Both the position numbers and the translations under genes were made by a program. Shown here in pieces: positions 1 to 8,268 of a DNA stretch of 64,000 nt. The stretch covers positions 1,488,001-1,552,000 of the forward strand of contig OZ245364.1 in assembly GCA_965226545.1 (NCBI GenBank). Reading direction: 5' to 3'. The notes beneath the pieces were generated by a model, which had not been told where the DNA came from, ran no database searches, and worked only from the letters and a program-made list of their open reading frames with translations. Position 1 is the stretch's first letter. Each line of letters begins with the position of its first letter. Origin of the DNA: JAHRAW01 sp965226545 (GTDB taxonomy: Bacteria > Pseudomonadota > Gammaproteobacteria > Arenicellales > Poriferihabitantaceae).

Positions 1-50
1 ATGTGCGGCGGCAATGTGCAGCGTTGAGTCGATGCGCGCAATGGCGGCGA

Positions 51-148
51 GGGGCGTTCGCCCCGGCGGCGATAGGTTGTGAACCCGGTCAGGTCCGGAA
101 GGAAGCAGCCGTAGCGGCCGATTCGAGTGTCGGGTATCCGAGCGCCCC
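51..148 (+). ncRNA. ffs: 4.5S (small) signal recognition particle RNA
   Basis: RNA scaffold of the bacterial signal recognition particle; it binds Ffh and targets nascent membrane proteins. The hallmark apical domain is visible at about 88-113: GGTCAGGTCCGGAAGGAAGC followed by AGCC. The ends GGGGCG (51-56) and CGCCCC (143-148) pair to close the hairpin, which sets the length near 98 nt, the usual size of the short gammaproteobacterial form. It lies just upstream of dnaX, a common neighbour. Exact ends are inferred from the terminal stem. Confidence 0.95.
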
Positions 149-167
149 GACCCGCCACCCGTTGAAT

Positions 168-351
168 TGTGTTTGACAATGGCAACGACATTGTTCGATA
201 TTAACGCCGATATTAACCGCATTGTTAACGACTTTGTTTAACGACAGTATTAAAGACATTATTAACGACATTATTAACGACATTGCATTAACGATAGTTG
301 GCAGTGCCGACAGTAACGACAAAATACCAACCCCACTCCCGCCCAATCCAA
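168..351. repeat. AT-rich degenerate repeat spacer before dnaX
   Basis: The spacer between the SRP RNA and dnaX is low in complexity. Variants of GACATTATTAAC and GATATTAAC recur from about 185 to 297. No promoter could be singled out. The same TTAAC-type wording recurs in other spacers of the window. Confidence 0.5.
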
Positions 352-2040
352 ATGAGTTATCAAGCGTTGGCGCGCAAATGGCGTCCGAAAAATTTTGACG
401 AAGTCGTCGGGCAAGCGCATGTTGTCTCGGCCTTGCGCAACGGGCTGGATAATCAGCGCGTGCATCATGCGTTTTTGTTTACCGGCACGCGCGGCGTTGG
501 CAAGACCACCTTGGCGCGGATTTTTGCCAAGGCGTTGAATTGTGAAAAGGGCGTCGGCTCGATGCCGTGCGGCGAATGCGTCGCCTGTCGCGGCATTGAA
601 AACGGCAACTTCATCGATTTAATCGAAGTCGACGCCGCCTCGCGCACCAAGGTCGACGACACCCGCGAACTGCTCGACAATGTGCAATACACCCCAAGCC
701 AAGGGCGGTTTAAGGTGTATTTGATTGACGAGGTGCATATGTTATCGACGCACAGTTTTAACGCCCTGTTAAAAACCCTCGAAGAACCGCCGGCGCATGT
801 TAAGTTTTTATTGGCCACGACCGACCCGCAAAAATTGCCGGCGACGATTTTGTCGCGCTGCATACAATTCAATTTAAAGGCGTTGGAGTTGGAGGAGATT
901 ACCGCGCAACTCGAAAAAATTCTGCGCGCCGAAGAGTTAACCTACGACCAAGCCGCGCTGTTAATTTTGGCGCGCGCGGCAAACGGCAGCGTGCGCGATG
1001 CGTTAAGTTTGCTCGACCAAGGCATCGCCTTCGCCAACGGCGAAGTGCTCGGCGATTCGATGCGCTCGATGTTGGGCATGATTGAGGAACAATTCACCTT
1101 CGATTTGTTGGAAGGCATCAGCGCGCGCGATGCGCAGGCGGCGTTGGCGACGATTGCGCAAATGGCGAAACGCTCGGCCAACTTTGCGTCTTTTTTGGAT
1201 GAATTGTTGGCCGCCTTGCATAACATCGCCTTGTGCCAAATCGATGCGCAGGCGGTGCGCGCCAAAGGCGTGGATGTCGATGCGTTGACGCCGCTGGCGG
1301 AAAAAATGAATGTCGAGTTGGTGCAGTTGCTGTATCAAATCGCGCTGATTGGCAAACGCGATTTGGCGCTGGCGCCGGATGCGCGCAGCGGATTCGAGAT
1401 GTTGACTTTGCGGATGTTGGCGTTTCGCCCGGGCGCGAAGGCGGATGTGCAGGCAAGAAATTCGACTAACACACCGGCAAGTGCAACGGCGAATGTTTCG
1501 ACTAATGCGTCGGCAGTGTCAAAATCGGCAACGTCGGCATCGTCCAATGTAGTGCAAGCGGAGTCGAACTCGCGCAATGCATCCAGCGAATCAAAGGTCG
1601 CTCAATCAGACGAACAATTTACCTTGGCGCAATTGGCGCAGCCGAATCATTGGGCGAATTATGTCGAGCAATCCGGGGTGGCTTCGCTTACCAAAGAACT
1701 GATGATGAACATGATGCCGCAATCGGTTGATGGCAATGTGCTGCATTTTGTAATCGCAGACGGGCATGGCAATTTGGTAAACAAAAAACGTCTTGATGCG
1801 ATTAACAAAAATCTCACCGAACGATTGGGGCAGGCGGTGCAGGTTAAGGTGGCGTCGGCATCGGCCGATGCGCCAACCGACAACACCGCGCAAACGCCGT
1901 CACAACAACGCGAAAAACGTCAACACAAAAAACAACAGGCGGCGGAAGATGCGTTTAGTCAAGACCCGAATGTGCGCGAGGCGCAAGAATTGTTTGGCGC
2001 GGAAATTAAGGAAGATTCGATTCGTCCGGCGGATTCTTAA
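352..2040 (+). CDS. dnaX: DNA polymerase III subunits tau/gamma
   Basis: ATPase of the clamp loader that opens and loads the beta clamp and tethers the polymerase cores. Counting from the ATG at 352, the protein shows Walker A GTRGVGKT (45-52), zinc cysteines C64, C73, C76 and C79, the DEVH Walker B box (126-129) and the SRC sensor motif (168-170). The start at 352 gives the family N-terminus MSYQALARKWRP; an upstream in-frame start at 298 would add 18 residues of spacer-like sequence. The length, 562 residues, suits a tau form. Residues about 370-420 are a Ser/Asn/Ala-rich linker separating the ATPase from a recognisable C-terminal tau domain. No programmed frameshift site was identified. 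It is followed by ybaB and recR, the standard order. Confidence 0.97.
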   Translation: MSYQALARKWRPKNFDEVVGQAHVVSALRNGLDNQRVHHAFLFTGTRGVGKTTLARIFAKALNCEKGVGSMPCGECVACRGIENGNFIDLIEVDAASRTKVDDTRELLDNVQYTPSQGRFKVYLIDEVHMLSTHSFNALLKTLEEPPAHVKFLLATTDPQKLPATILSRCIQFNLKALELEEITAQLEKILRAEELTYDQAALLILARAANGSVRDALSLLDQGIAFANGEVLGDSMRSMLGMIEEQFTFDLLEGISARDAQAALATIAQMAKRSANFASFLDELLAALHNIALCQIDAQAVRAKGVDVDALTPLAEKMNVELVQLLYQIALIGKRDLALAPDARSGFEMLTLRMLAFRPGAKADVQARNSTNTPASATANVSTNASAVSKSATSASSNVVQAESNSRNASSESKVAQSDEQFTLAQLAQPNHWANYVEQSGVASLTKELMMNMMPQSVDGNVLHFVIADGHGNLVNKKRLDAINKNLTERLGQAVQVKVASASADAPTDNTAQTPSQQREKRQHKKQQAAEDAFSQDPNVREAQELFGAEIKEDSIRPADS

Positions 2041-2312
2041 TCCGTGTGGTTGGGTTAACTTGTGCGTTAACTTGTATGTTAACTTTGCATTAACTTTGCA
2101 TTAACTTGTCGGCGCGTTACATTGACGACTTATTCGCCGCATACAATTTGTATTAATATTAATTTGCACTATTCATTCGCGCCATTCATTTGTAAAATTC
2201 GTTGTACTATTAATGCGCACCATTAATTTGCATTAACATTAACGCATGCGTTTGTCACACTGTATTTTCAACGCATGCTTCCAATTCACCTTCAACCGAT
2301 GAGCAATGACCG
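2041..2312. repeat. TTAACTTG-type repeat spacer
   Basis: Between dnaX and ybaB, a unit close to GTTAACTTGTAT repeats about five times (2055-2110) with period near 12. It is followed by AT-rich sequence with several ATTAATTTGCA-like words to about 2245. No gene is seen. Confidence 0.55.
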
Positions 2313-2630
2313 ATGAGCGGACTTGATGACATTCTTAAACAGGCGCAGGCAATGCAGGCGCAAATGGAAAAGACACAACGCGAACTTGCCGATATCGAAG
2401 TGCGCGGCGAAGCCGGCGGCGGCTTGGTGGCGATTACCATGACCTGCCGCCACGATGTGCGCAAGGTCGAAGTCGCGCCGAAACTGCTTGGCGAAGAGCG
2501 CGAAGTGCTCGAAGATTTAATCGCCGCAGCCATCAATGATGCGGTGCGCAAAGTCGAGCAGGCGATACAACAAAAGATGGGCGGCATGGCGCAAGGGTTA
2601 ACGCTGCCGGATTTAAAATCCCCGCTGTAA
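2313..2630 (+). CDS. ybaB: YbaB/EbfC family nucleoid-associated protein
   Basis: Small DNA-binding protein of the YbaB/EbfC family, which forms tweezer-like dimers and associates with the nucleoid. At 105 residues it has the family size. It starts MSGLDDILKQAQAMQAQMEK, a helical Q/M-rich segment, then carries the GEAGGGLV turn at about residues 32-39 and the DLIAAAINDA helix. It lies between dnaX and recR, its conserved place, with only 4 bp before recR, so the pair is probably co-transcribed and co-translated. Confidence 0.95.
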   Translation: MSGLDDILKQAQAMQAQMEKTQRELADIEVRGEAGGGLVAITMTCRHDVRKVEVAPKLLGEEREVLEDLIAAAINDAVRKVEQAIQQKMGGMAQGLTLPDLKSPL

Positions 2631-2634
2631 CGCC

Positions 2635-3231
2635 GTGACCGACCCGCGCGCCGTCGACGCGCTCAAATCTGCGCTGCAACGCTTTCCCGGTGTCGGCCCA
2701 AAGTCGGCGCAGCGCATGGCGTTTCATCTGCTCGAACGCGACCGCGACGGCGCGCGTCAACTCAGCGAAGCGATTCAACGCGCGTTGGCGACGATTAATC
2801 ATTGCAAACGATGCAATAATTTTTGTGAAGTCGAACATTGCGAAATTTGCGCCTCGCCGAAACGCGATGCAACGCGCTTGTGCGTCGTCGAAACCCCGGC
2901 CGACTTGCAGGCGATTGAACAAGCCGGCGTGTATCAAGGGATGTATTTTGTGCTGATGGGACACATCGCGCCGCTCGACGACATTGGGCCTGAACAACTT
3001 GGGTTTGACCGTTTGTTGACCTTGATTAAAAACGAGTCGATAGGCGAATTAATTTTGGCGACCAACCTCACCGTCGAAGGCCGCGCGACCGCCGATTATC
3101 TGATTGATTTGGTGCAAGGCGATGAATTGACCGTAACCCGTTTGGCGCGCGGCATGCCGATGGGCGGCGAATTGGAATACATGGACGCCGACACCCTCGA
3201 CCAAGCCTTCGCCGAACGACGCACGGTGTAG
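2635..3231 (+). CDS. recR: Recombination protein RecR
   Basis: RecFOR-pathway factor that forms a ring on DNA and helps load RecA at gaps. The protein is 198 residues, as in E. coli. It has a helix-hairpin-helix (GVGPKSAQRMAFHLL, 19-33), the zinc cysteines C57, C60, C69 and C72, and a Toprim domain starting near RLCVVETPAD. The start is a GTG at 2635, 4 bp after ybaB; no better ATG is available upstream. Confidence 0.96.
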   Translation: MTDPRAVDALKSALQRFPGVGPKSAQRMAFHLLERDRDGARQLSEAIQRALATINHCKRCNNFCEVEHCEICASPKRDATRLCVVETPADLQAIEQAGVYQGMYFVLMGHIAPLDDIGPEQLGFDRLLTLIKNESIGELILATNLTVEGRATADYLIDLVQGDELTVTRLARGMPMGGELEYMDADTLDQAFAERRTV

Positions 3232-3411
3232 GGCGTGAAGTTACCGTGTATGATTGTCGATTGACTGTGTTGCCAAGATAACTTTGCGTTTACTTTATTG
3301 CTTTATTTTAACTTTGACTTTGATTCTGATTCTGATTCTGATTCTACTTTTACTTAATAGTTACTTTGTATGCACTGAATAACAGTGTTAACCAACCTGA
3401 GGACATTACAA
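3232..3411. repeat. Spacer with GATTCT microsatellite
   Basis: The spacer before the ABC importer contains four tandem copies of the hexamer GATTCT (about 3322-3345) inside T-rich sequence. A Shine-Dalgarno-like CTGAGGA lies about 9 bp before the ATG at 3412 and decides that start over the GTG at 3385. Confidence 0.6.
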
Positions 3412-5025
3412 ATGAAGTGCTCAATAAATTTCCAACCAAAGTTCCAACCAACGTTCCAACCAAAATTCCCTTCGCCCAAACCCCGCGCATTGTTGTGCGC
3501 CGTTTTATTCGGCGCAACGCTTGCAATGCCGGCGCACGCCAAGACCTTGCGCATGGCGTACGACGCCGACCCGGTGTCGTTGGATTTGCATGAGCAATTG
3601 TCCGGCGGCACGCTGCAACTTTCGCACATGGTTTGCGACCCGTTGATTCGCTGGAATCAACAACACGGTTTCGACTCGCGCATTGCGAAAAGTTGGCAAC
3701 GGCTTGATGACCAAACCGTGCGTTTTAATTTGCGACGCGGCGTCAAGTTTCATTCCGGTCGCGAGATGACGGCAAAGGATGTCGAGTTCACCTTCGACCG
3801 CCTGCGCGAAAGCGACGACTTCAAGGGATTGTTCACCAACTTCACCGACGCCAACATCGTCGATGACTACACGATTGATTTGGTCACCGACGGACCGTAT
3901 CCGTTGGTCGAACACTCGGCGACTTATATCTTCCCGTTGGACAGCGAATTTTACGCCGGACAAGATTCACGCGGACGCGACAAAGCCGCCATCGTTAAGC
4001 ACGGCGATTCGTTTGCATCGCAAAACATCTCGTGCACCGGGCCGTTTACAGTGACCTCGCGCGAACAGGGCGTCGAGGTGGTGTTTGAACGTTTCGCCGA
4101 TTATTGGGATGCGGATTCGCCCGGCAATGTCGAGCGCATCATCATGACGCCGATTAAGGAAGACCCGACGCGTGTCGCCGCATTGTTGTCCGGCGACATT
4201 GATTTTGCCGCGCCGATTCCGCCGACCGATTTAAAGCGCGTCGATAAAAATCGCGAAGTCGATTTGGTGACGATGAGCGGCACGCGCATCATCACCTTGC
4301 AGTTGAATCAAAAACGCAAACCGGAATTTGCCGATGTGCGCGTGCGTCAGGCGATTGTGCATGCGATTAACAACGAAGGCATTGTCGCCAAAATTATGAA
4401 GGATTTCGGCACCGCCGCCGCGCAACAAAGCCCGCAAGGGTATGTCGGTCACGACCCGTCGCTGCGTCCGCGCTATGATTTAAAAAAGGCGCGCGAATTG
4501 ATGAAGGCTGCCGGATATCCCAACGGGTTTCGCGCAACGATGATGGCGCCGAACAATCGTTATGTTAACGACGCCAGCATCGCCGAGGCGGTCGCCGGCA
4601 TGCTCGCCAAAATTAAAATCAAGGTGGATTTAACGACGATGCCCAAGGCGCAATATTGGCCGAAGTTCGATGAACGCGCCGCCGACATTATGATGATTGG
4701 TTGGCATGCGGATTCCGAAGACTCGGCCAACTTCACCGAATTTTTGACGATGACGCCGGATGAAAAAACCGGCTACGGGCAATACAACGCCGGCAATTAT
4801 TCCAACGCCGAAGTCGACCGATTGGTGTTGGACAGCGCTTCAGCAACCAACCCGCAAAAACGCGCGGCGATGTTGCAGCGCGTCGAAAATATCCTGTACG
4901 ACGAAGCGGCGTTTGTGCCGTTGCATTGGCAGGACCTCGCCTGGGCTGCGCGCAAGGGCGTGCGTATCGACCGCGTTGTCAATGTGATGAACTTCCCGTA
5001 CTTGGGCGATTTGGTCATCGAGTAA
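3412..5025 (+). CDS. Peptide-type ABC transporter substrate-binding protein (SBP family 5)
   Basis: Periplasmic binding protein of the DppA/OppA family that would deliver peptides or related solutes to the permease encoded downstream. The N-terminus has an unusual extension of FQPKFQPTFQPKF repeats before a normal signal peptide ending at AMPAHA-KT. The mature start LRMAYDADPVSLDLHEQ is the usual entry of this family, followed by the domain around RFNLRRGVKFHSGREMTAKD. At 537 residues the size fits. It heads a cluster of two permeases and two ATPases. The substrate is unknown; family 5 proteins also bind nickel, heme or sugars. Confidence 0.9.
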   Translation: MKCSINFQPKFQPTFQPKFPSPKPRALLCAVLFGATLAMPAHAKTLRMAYDADPVSLDLHEQLSGGTLQLSHMVCDPLIRWNQQHGFDSRIAKSWQRLDDQTVRFNLRRGVKFHSGREMTAKDVEFTFDRLRESDDFKGLFTNFTDANIVDDYTIDLVTDGPYPLVEHSATYIFPLDSEFYAGQDSRGRDKAAIVKHGDSFASQNISCTGPFTVTSREQGVEVVFERFADYWDADSPGNVERIIMTPIKEDPTRVAALLSGDIDFAAPIPPTDLKRVDKNREVDLVTMSGTRIITLQLNQKRKPEFADVRVRQAIVHAINNEGIVAKIMKDFGTAAAQQSPQGYVGHDPSLRPRYDLKKARELMKAAGYPNGFRATMMAPNNRYVNDASIAEAVAGMLAKIKIKVDLTTMPKAQYWPKFDERAADIMMIGWHADSEDSANFTEFLTMTPDEKTGYGQYNAGNYSNAEVDRLVLDSASATNPQKRAAMLQRVENILYDEAAFVPLHWQDLAWAARKGVRIDRVVNVMNFPYLGDLVIE

Positions 5026-5321
5026 CGCAATCGCCGCGGGCGACGCACTGTGCATTTGTACTGCGCGCCCGCGGTTTGCGTTTGACAATGCGAGGTTGTT
5101 GCGGCGGCATCTTGTGTCGGTCGGCAACCAGTAACAATTTTTTACGCTTAACTTAATAACTTAAATAAGTTAATAAGTTAATCCATTAACAAGTTCACAA
5201 GTTAATCACTTAATAAGTTAACAAGTTAACGCGTTAATAAATTCACAAGTTAACAACTTAAACAACTTAACAACTTACCACTCTTCACCACCAACGACAG
5301 CGACAACAACTTAACCGCACA
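5026..5321. repeat. AAGTTAAC-type tandem spacer
   Basis: From about 5142 to 5285 the spacer is almost entirely variants of AAGTTAACAAGTTAATAAG with a period near 9-10. Many copies contain the HpaI-like palindrome GTTAAC or its TTAA core. No gene is seen. It separates the binding-protein gene from the permease gene of one transporter. Confidence 0.75.
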
Positions 5322-6314
5322 ATGATTGCGTTTTTAATCCGACGGTTTGGACAAGCGGTGGTCGTGATGACGGTCATCAGTTTGTTGAGTTTTTCGATAC
5401 AAGATGAACTCGGCGACCCGTTGCGCGAATTGGTTGGGCAATCGGTGTCTTTCGAGACGCGCAATCAACTGCGCGATGAGTTGGGATTGAACGACCCGTT
5501 CTTGGTGCAGTATTGGCGCTTTGTCAAAAACGCGGTGCGCGGCGATTTGGGCGTGTCGTATTTTTTTAAACGCCCGGCGCTCGAGGTGATACTCGCCAAA
5601 TTGCCGGCGACGATTGATTTGGTTATCGCCGCATCGTTTTGGATAATTTTATTGTCGGCGCCGATAGGCGTGTTTGCGGCGATTAACCCGCGCCATTGGT
5701 TTTCGAACTTGGCGATGGGCGTAAGCATTGTCGGCATCTCGGTGCCGGTGTTTTTAAGCGCAACTTTTTTAATTTATTTATTCTCAGTCAAACTCGGCTG
5801 GCTGCCGTCGTACGGACGCGGCGAGACATTGATGTTGTTCGGCGTATGGCGCACCGGATTGTTGACGCGCGACGGCTTGGCGCATTTGTTGTTGCCGAGC
5901 ATTTCGTTGGCGTCGGTGATACTGCCGTTGTTCGTGCGCTTGATTCGCGCCGAGATGATGGAAGTGTTGGAAACCGAATACATTAAATTCGCGCGCGCCA
6001 AAGGGCTAAGCCGCCCGCGCATCTGGTTTGTGCATGCGCTTAAAAACACGCTGTTGCCGGTGATTACCGTCGGCGGCGTGCAGTTGGGCGTGATGGTCGC
6101 CTATACGATATTGACCGAGACGGTGTTTCAATGGCCCGGCATGGGCTTTATGTTTTTGGAAGCGGTCAATCGCGTCGATACGCCGTTGATTGTCGCCTAT
6201 CTCATCGTCGTCGGATTAATCTTTGTCGTCATCAACACGCTGGTCGACATCATCTACGGATTGGTCAACCCGCAAGTGCAGTTAACCAAACCCCGCGACC
6301 GCGACGATTCATAA
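5322..6314 (+). CDS. ABC transporter permease, DppB/OppB type
   Basis: Inner-membrane permease of a peptide-type importer. The 330-residue protein starts with the typical IRRFGQAVVVMTVISLLSF helix, has six predicted membrane segments and carries the ATPase-docking EAA loop around EYIKFARAKGLSRPRI. The C-terminal helix ends NTLVDIIYGLVNPQV, as in DppB homologues. It overlaps the next permease by one base (TAATG), showing translational coupling. Confidence 0.93.
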   Translation: MIAFLIRRFGQAVVVMTVISLLSFSIQDELGDPLRELVGQSVSFETRNQLRDELGLNDPFLVQYWRFVKNAVRGDLGVSYFFKRPALEVILAKLPATIDLVIAASFWIILLSAPIGVFAAINPRHWFSNLAMGVSIVGISVPVFLSATFLIYLFSVKLGWLPSYGRGETLMLFGVWRTGLLTRDGLAHLLLPSISLASVILPLFVRLIRAEMMEVLETEYIKFARAKGLSRPRIWFVHALKNTLLPVITVGGVQLGVMVAYTILTETVFQWPGMGFMFLEAVNRVDTPLIVAYLIVVGLIFVVINTLVDIIYGLVNPQVQLTKPRDRDDS

Positions 6315-7303
6315 TGTTGCCGCGAATGCCCAGCGCCGCTTTCGCGCAACATTGGCGAACGCGCCTGCATCGCGCGTTGGATTCGCAAACCGCGCGCGCG
6401 TTTTTTGCAAGCCGCACCGCGCTATGCAGCGCAGCGGTGTTGTTGACGTTTTTAATCTGCACGATTGCTGCGCCGTGGCTTGCGCCGTTTAATCCCTGGG
6501 ACCAAACCCAATTCGACATCATGGACGCCGAGTTGCCGCCGCTCGGCGCGCCCGGTTTCGATGCGCGGTTTGTGCTCGGCACCGACGGCATGGGGCGCGA
6601 CTTGCTCAGCACAATGTTATACGGCGCCGGCATCTCGATAGTCATCGGCGTGTTTGCGACCGTGCTGCAGGCGTTTCTCGGCGTCACCATCGGCTTAATC
6701 GCCGGCTACTTCGGCGGGCGATTGGATAATTTGTTGATGCGCATCGCCGATGTGCAGTTGTCGTTTACGACATTGATGGTCGCCATCATCATCCTTGCGT
6801 TGTTTCAGGCGACCGTCGGCGCCAACTATTACGAAGATTTTGCGCTGATTGTCATCGTGTTGGTCATCGGCGTCGCCGAATGGCCGCCGTATGCGCGCAC
6901 CGTGCGCGCCTGCGTACTCGCCGAAAAAAAGAAGGAATATGTCGATGCCGCGCGCGTCATCGGCTTGCGTCCGGCGACGATTATCCGCCGCCACATTCTG
7001 CCCAACACCATCTCGCCGCTGTTGGTCATCTCCACGGTGCAGGTCGCCAATGCAATCATCACCGAAGCGGCGTTGGCGTTTTTGGGATTGGGCATGCCGA
7101 TTACCAAGCCGTCGCTCGGCTCGCTGATTCGCAACGGCTTTGTGTTTATGTTCAGCGGCTCGTGGTGGATTACCGTGTTTCCGGCGTTGGTGTTGGTGGT
7201 GTTAATTTTGGCGATTAATTTGCTCGGCGATTGGCTGCGCGATTCGTTAAATCCGCGTTTGTATGATGTGCGTCGCGCGCCGCAAATCGGATGGCGTCGA
7301 TGA
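6314..7303 (+). CDS. ABC transporter permease, DppC/OppC type
   Basis: Second permease of the importer, 329 residues. An N-terminal cytoplasmic segment and first helix precede a long periplasmic loop (APWLAPFNPWDQTQ...), as in DppC. The signature VLGTDGMGRDLLS lies at its end. The EAA loop reads YVDAARVIGLRPATII, and the C-terminus LLGDWLRDSLNPRL is family-typical. The start at 6314 overlaps the stop of the first permease. It overlaps the next gene by ATGA at 7300. Confidence 0.93.
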   Translation: MLPRMPSAAFAQHWRTRLHRALDSQTARAFFASRTALCSAAVLLTFLICTIAAPWLAPFNPWDQTQFDIMDAELPPLGAPGFDARFVLGTDGMGRDLLSTMLYGAGISIVIGVFATVLQAFLGVTIGLIAGYFGGRLDNLLMRIADVQLSFTTLMVAIIILALFQATVGANYYEDFALIVIVLVIGVAEWPPYARTVRACVLAEKKKEYVDAARVIGLRPATIIRRHILPNTISPLLVISTVQVANAIITEAALAFLGLGMPITKPSLGSLIRNGFVFMFSGSWWITVFPALVLVVLILAINLLGDWLRDSLNPRLYDVRRAPQIGWRR

Positions 7304-8268
7304 GTTTGTTGCGCGTACAAAATCTGCAGGTGGTGTTTCCGTCCGCGCATGGCGCGTTGCGCGCGATTCGCGACATCAGTTTTGACCTTGCGCCCGGCGA
7401 ACGCATCGGCATCGTCGGCGAAAGCGGCGCCGGCAAATCGGTCGCCGCGTTTGCGATTCTTAATCTCATCGCCAAGCCCGGTTATTTGGCCGGCGGACGC
7501 ATTTTATTCGATGGGCAAAATCTTGCCGCCATGAACGAACAGGCGATGCGCCAAGTGCGCGGCAATCAAATCAGCATGATTTTTCAGGAGCCGATGATGA
7601 CGCTCAACCCGGTGCTGACCATCGGCGCGCAGATGATTGAAACGATTCGCGCGCATCAAAGCATCGGCAAAAAACAAGCCGAACAAATCGCCCTGCAAAA
7701 ACTTCAAGCCGTGCAAATCCCGTCGGCGCGCGAACGGCTGCGGCAATATCCGCATGAATTATCCGGCGGCATGCGACAACGAGTCGTGATTGCAATCGCG
7801 CTGTGCACCGAGCCGCGTTTAATTATCGCCGATGAACCAACCACCGCATTGGATGTCACAATCCAAGCCGAGATTTTGCGATTGCTGGCCGAACTGTGCG
7901 CCGATTTTTCAGTCGGCTTGTTGTTGATTACCCACGACCTCGGCGTGGTCAATGAAATCACCCAGCGCGTGTTGGTGATGTACGCCGGACGCATCATCGA
8001 ACGCGGCGCGACTTTCGATGTCATCAATGCGCCGGCGCATCCGTATACGCGCGGCTTAATCGATGCCTTGCCCGGCAATGCGGTGCGCGGGCAACCGCTC
8101 AATCAAATCCCCGGCGCAATGCCAACCTTGGCGCAAGTGCCGAGCGGCTGTGCGTTTCATCCGCGTTGCGCCTACGCTCAATCGCGTTGCCGTGAACAAA
8201 TTCCGTTGTTGCCCGAAGTTGCGCATGCCGCCGCTTGTCATACGCCGTTGACCGGTGAAGCACAGTGA
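7300..8268 (+). CDS. ABC transporter ATPase, DppD/OppD type
   Basis: First ATPase of the importer. It has Walker A GESGAGKS, the Q-loop at FQEPMMTLNP, the ABC signature LSGGMRQR, Walker B LIIADEPTTALD and the H-loop ITHDLG. The C-terminal oligopeptide-transport extension contains CAFHPRCAYAQSRC, whose cysteines usually bind an Fe-S cluster. The start at 7300 makes an ATGA overlap with the preceding stop; an ATG three codons upstream (7291) is also possible. The protein is 322 residues. Confidence 0.93.
   Translation: MSLLRVQNLQVVFPSAHGALRAIRDISFDLAPGERIGIVGESGAGKSVAAFAILNLIAKPGYLAGGRILFDGQNLAAMNEQAMRQVRGNQISMIFQEPMMTLNPVLTIGAQMIETIRAHQSIGKKQAEQIALQKLQAVQIPSARERLRQYPHELSGGMRQRVVIAIALCTEPRLIIADEPTTALDVTIQAEILRLLAELCADFSVGLLLITHDLGVVNEITQRVLVMYAGRIIERGATFDVINAPAHPYTRGLIDALPGNAVRGQPLNQIPGAMPTLAQVPSGCAFHPRCAYAQSRCREQIPLLPEVAHAAACHTPLTGEAQ

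Noticed and set aside
298..351. Upstream extension of dnaX by 18 residues
   Set aside because: The ATG at 352 gives the conserved DnaX N-terminus; the extension is spacer repeat sequence.
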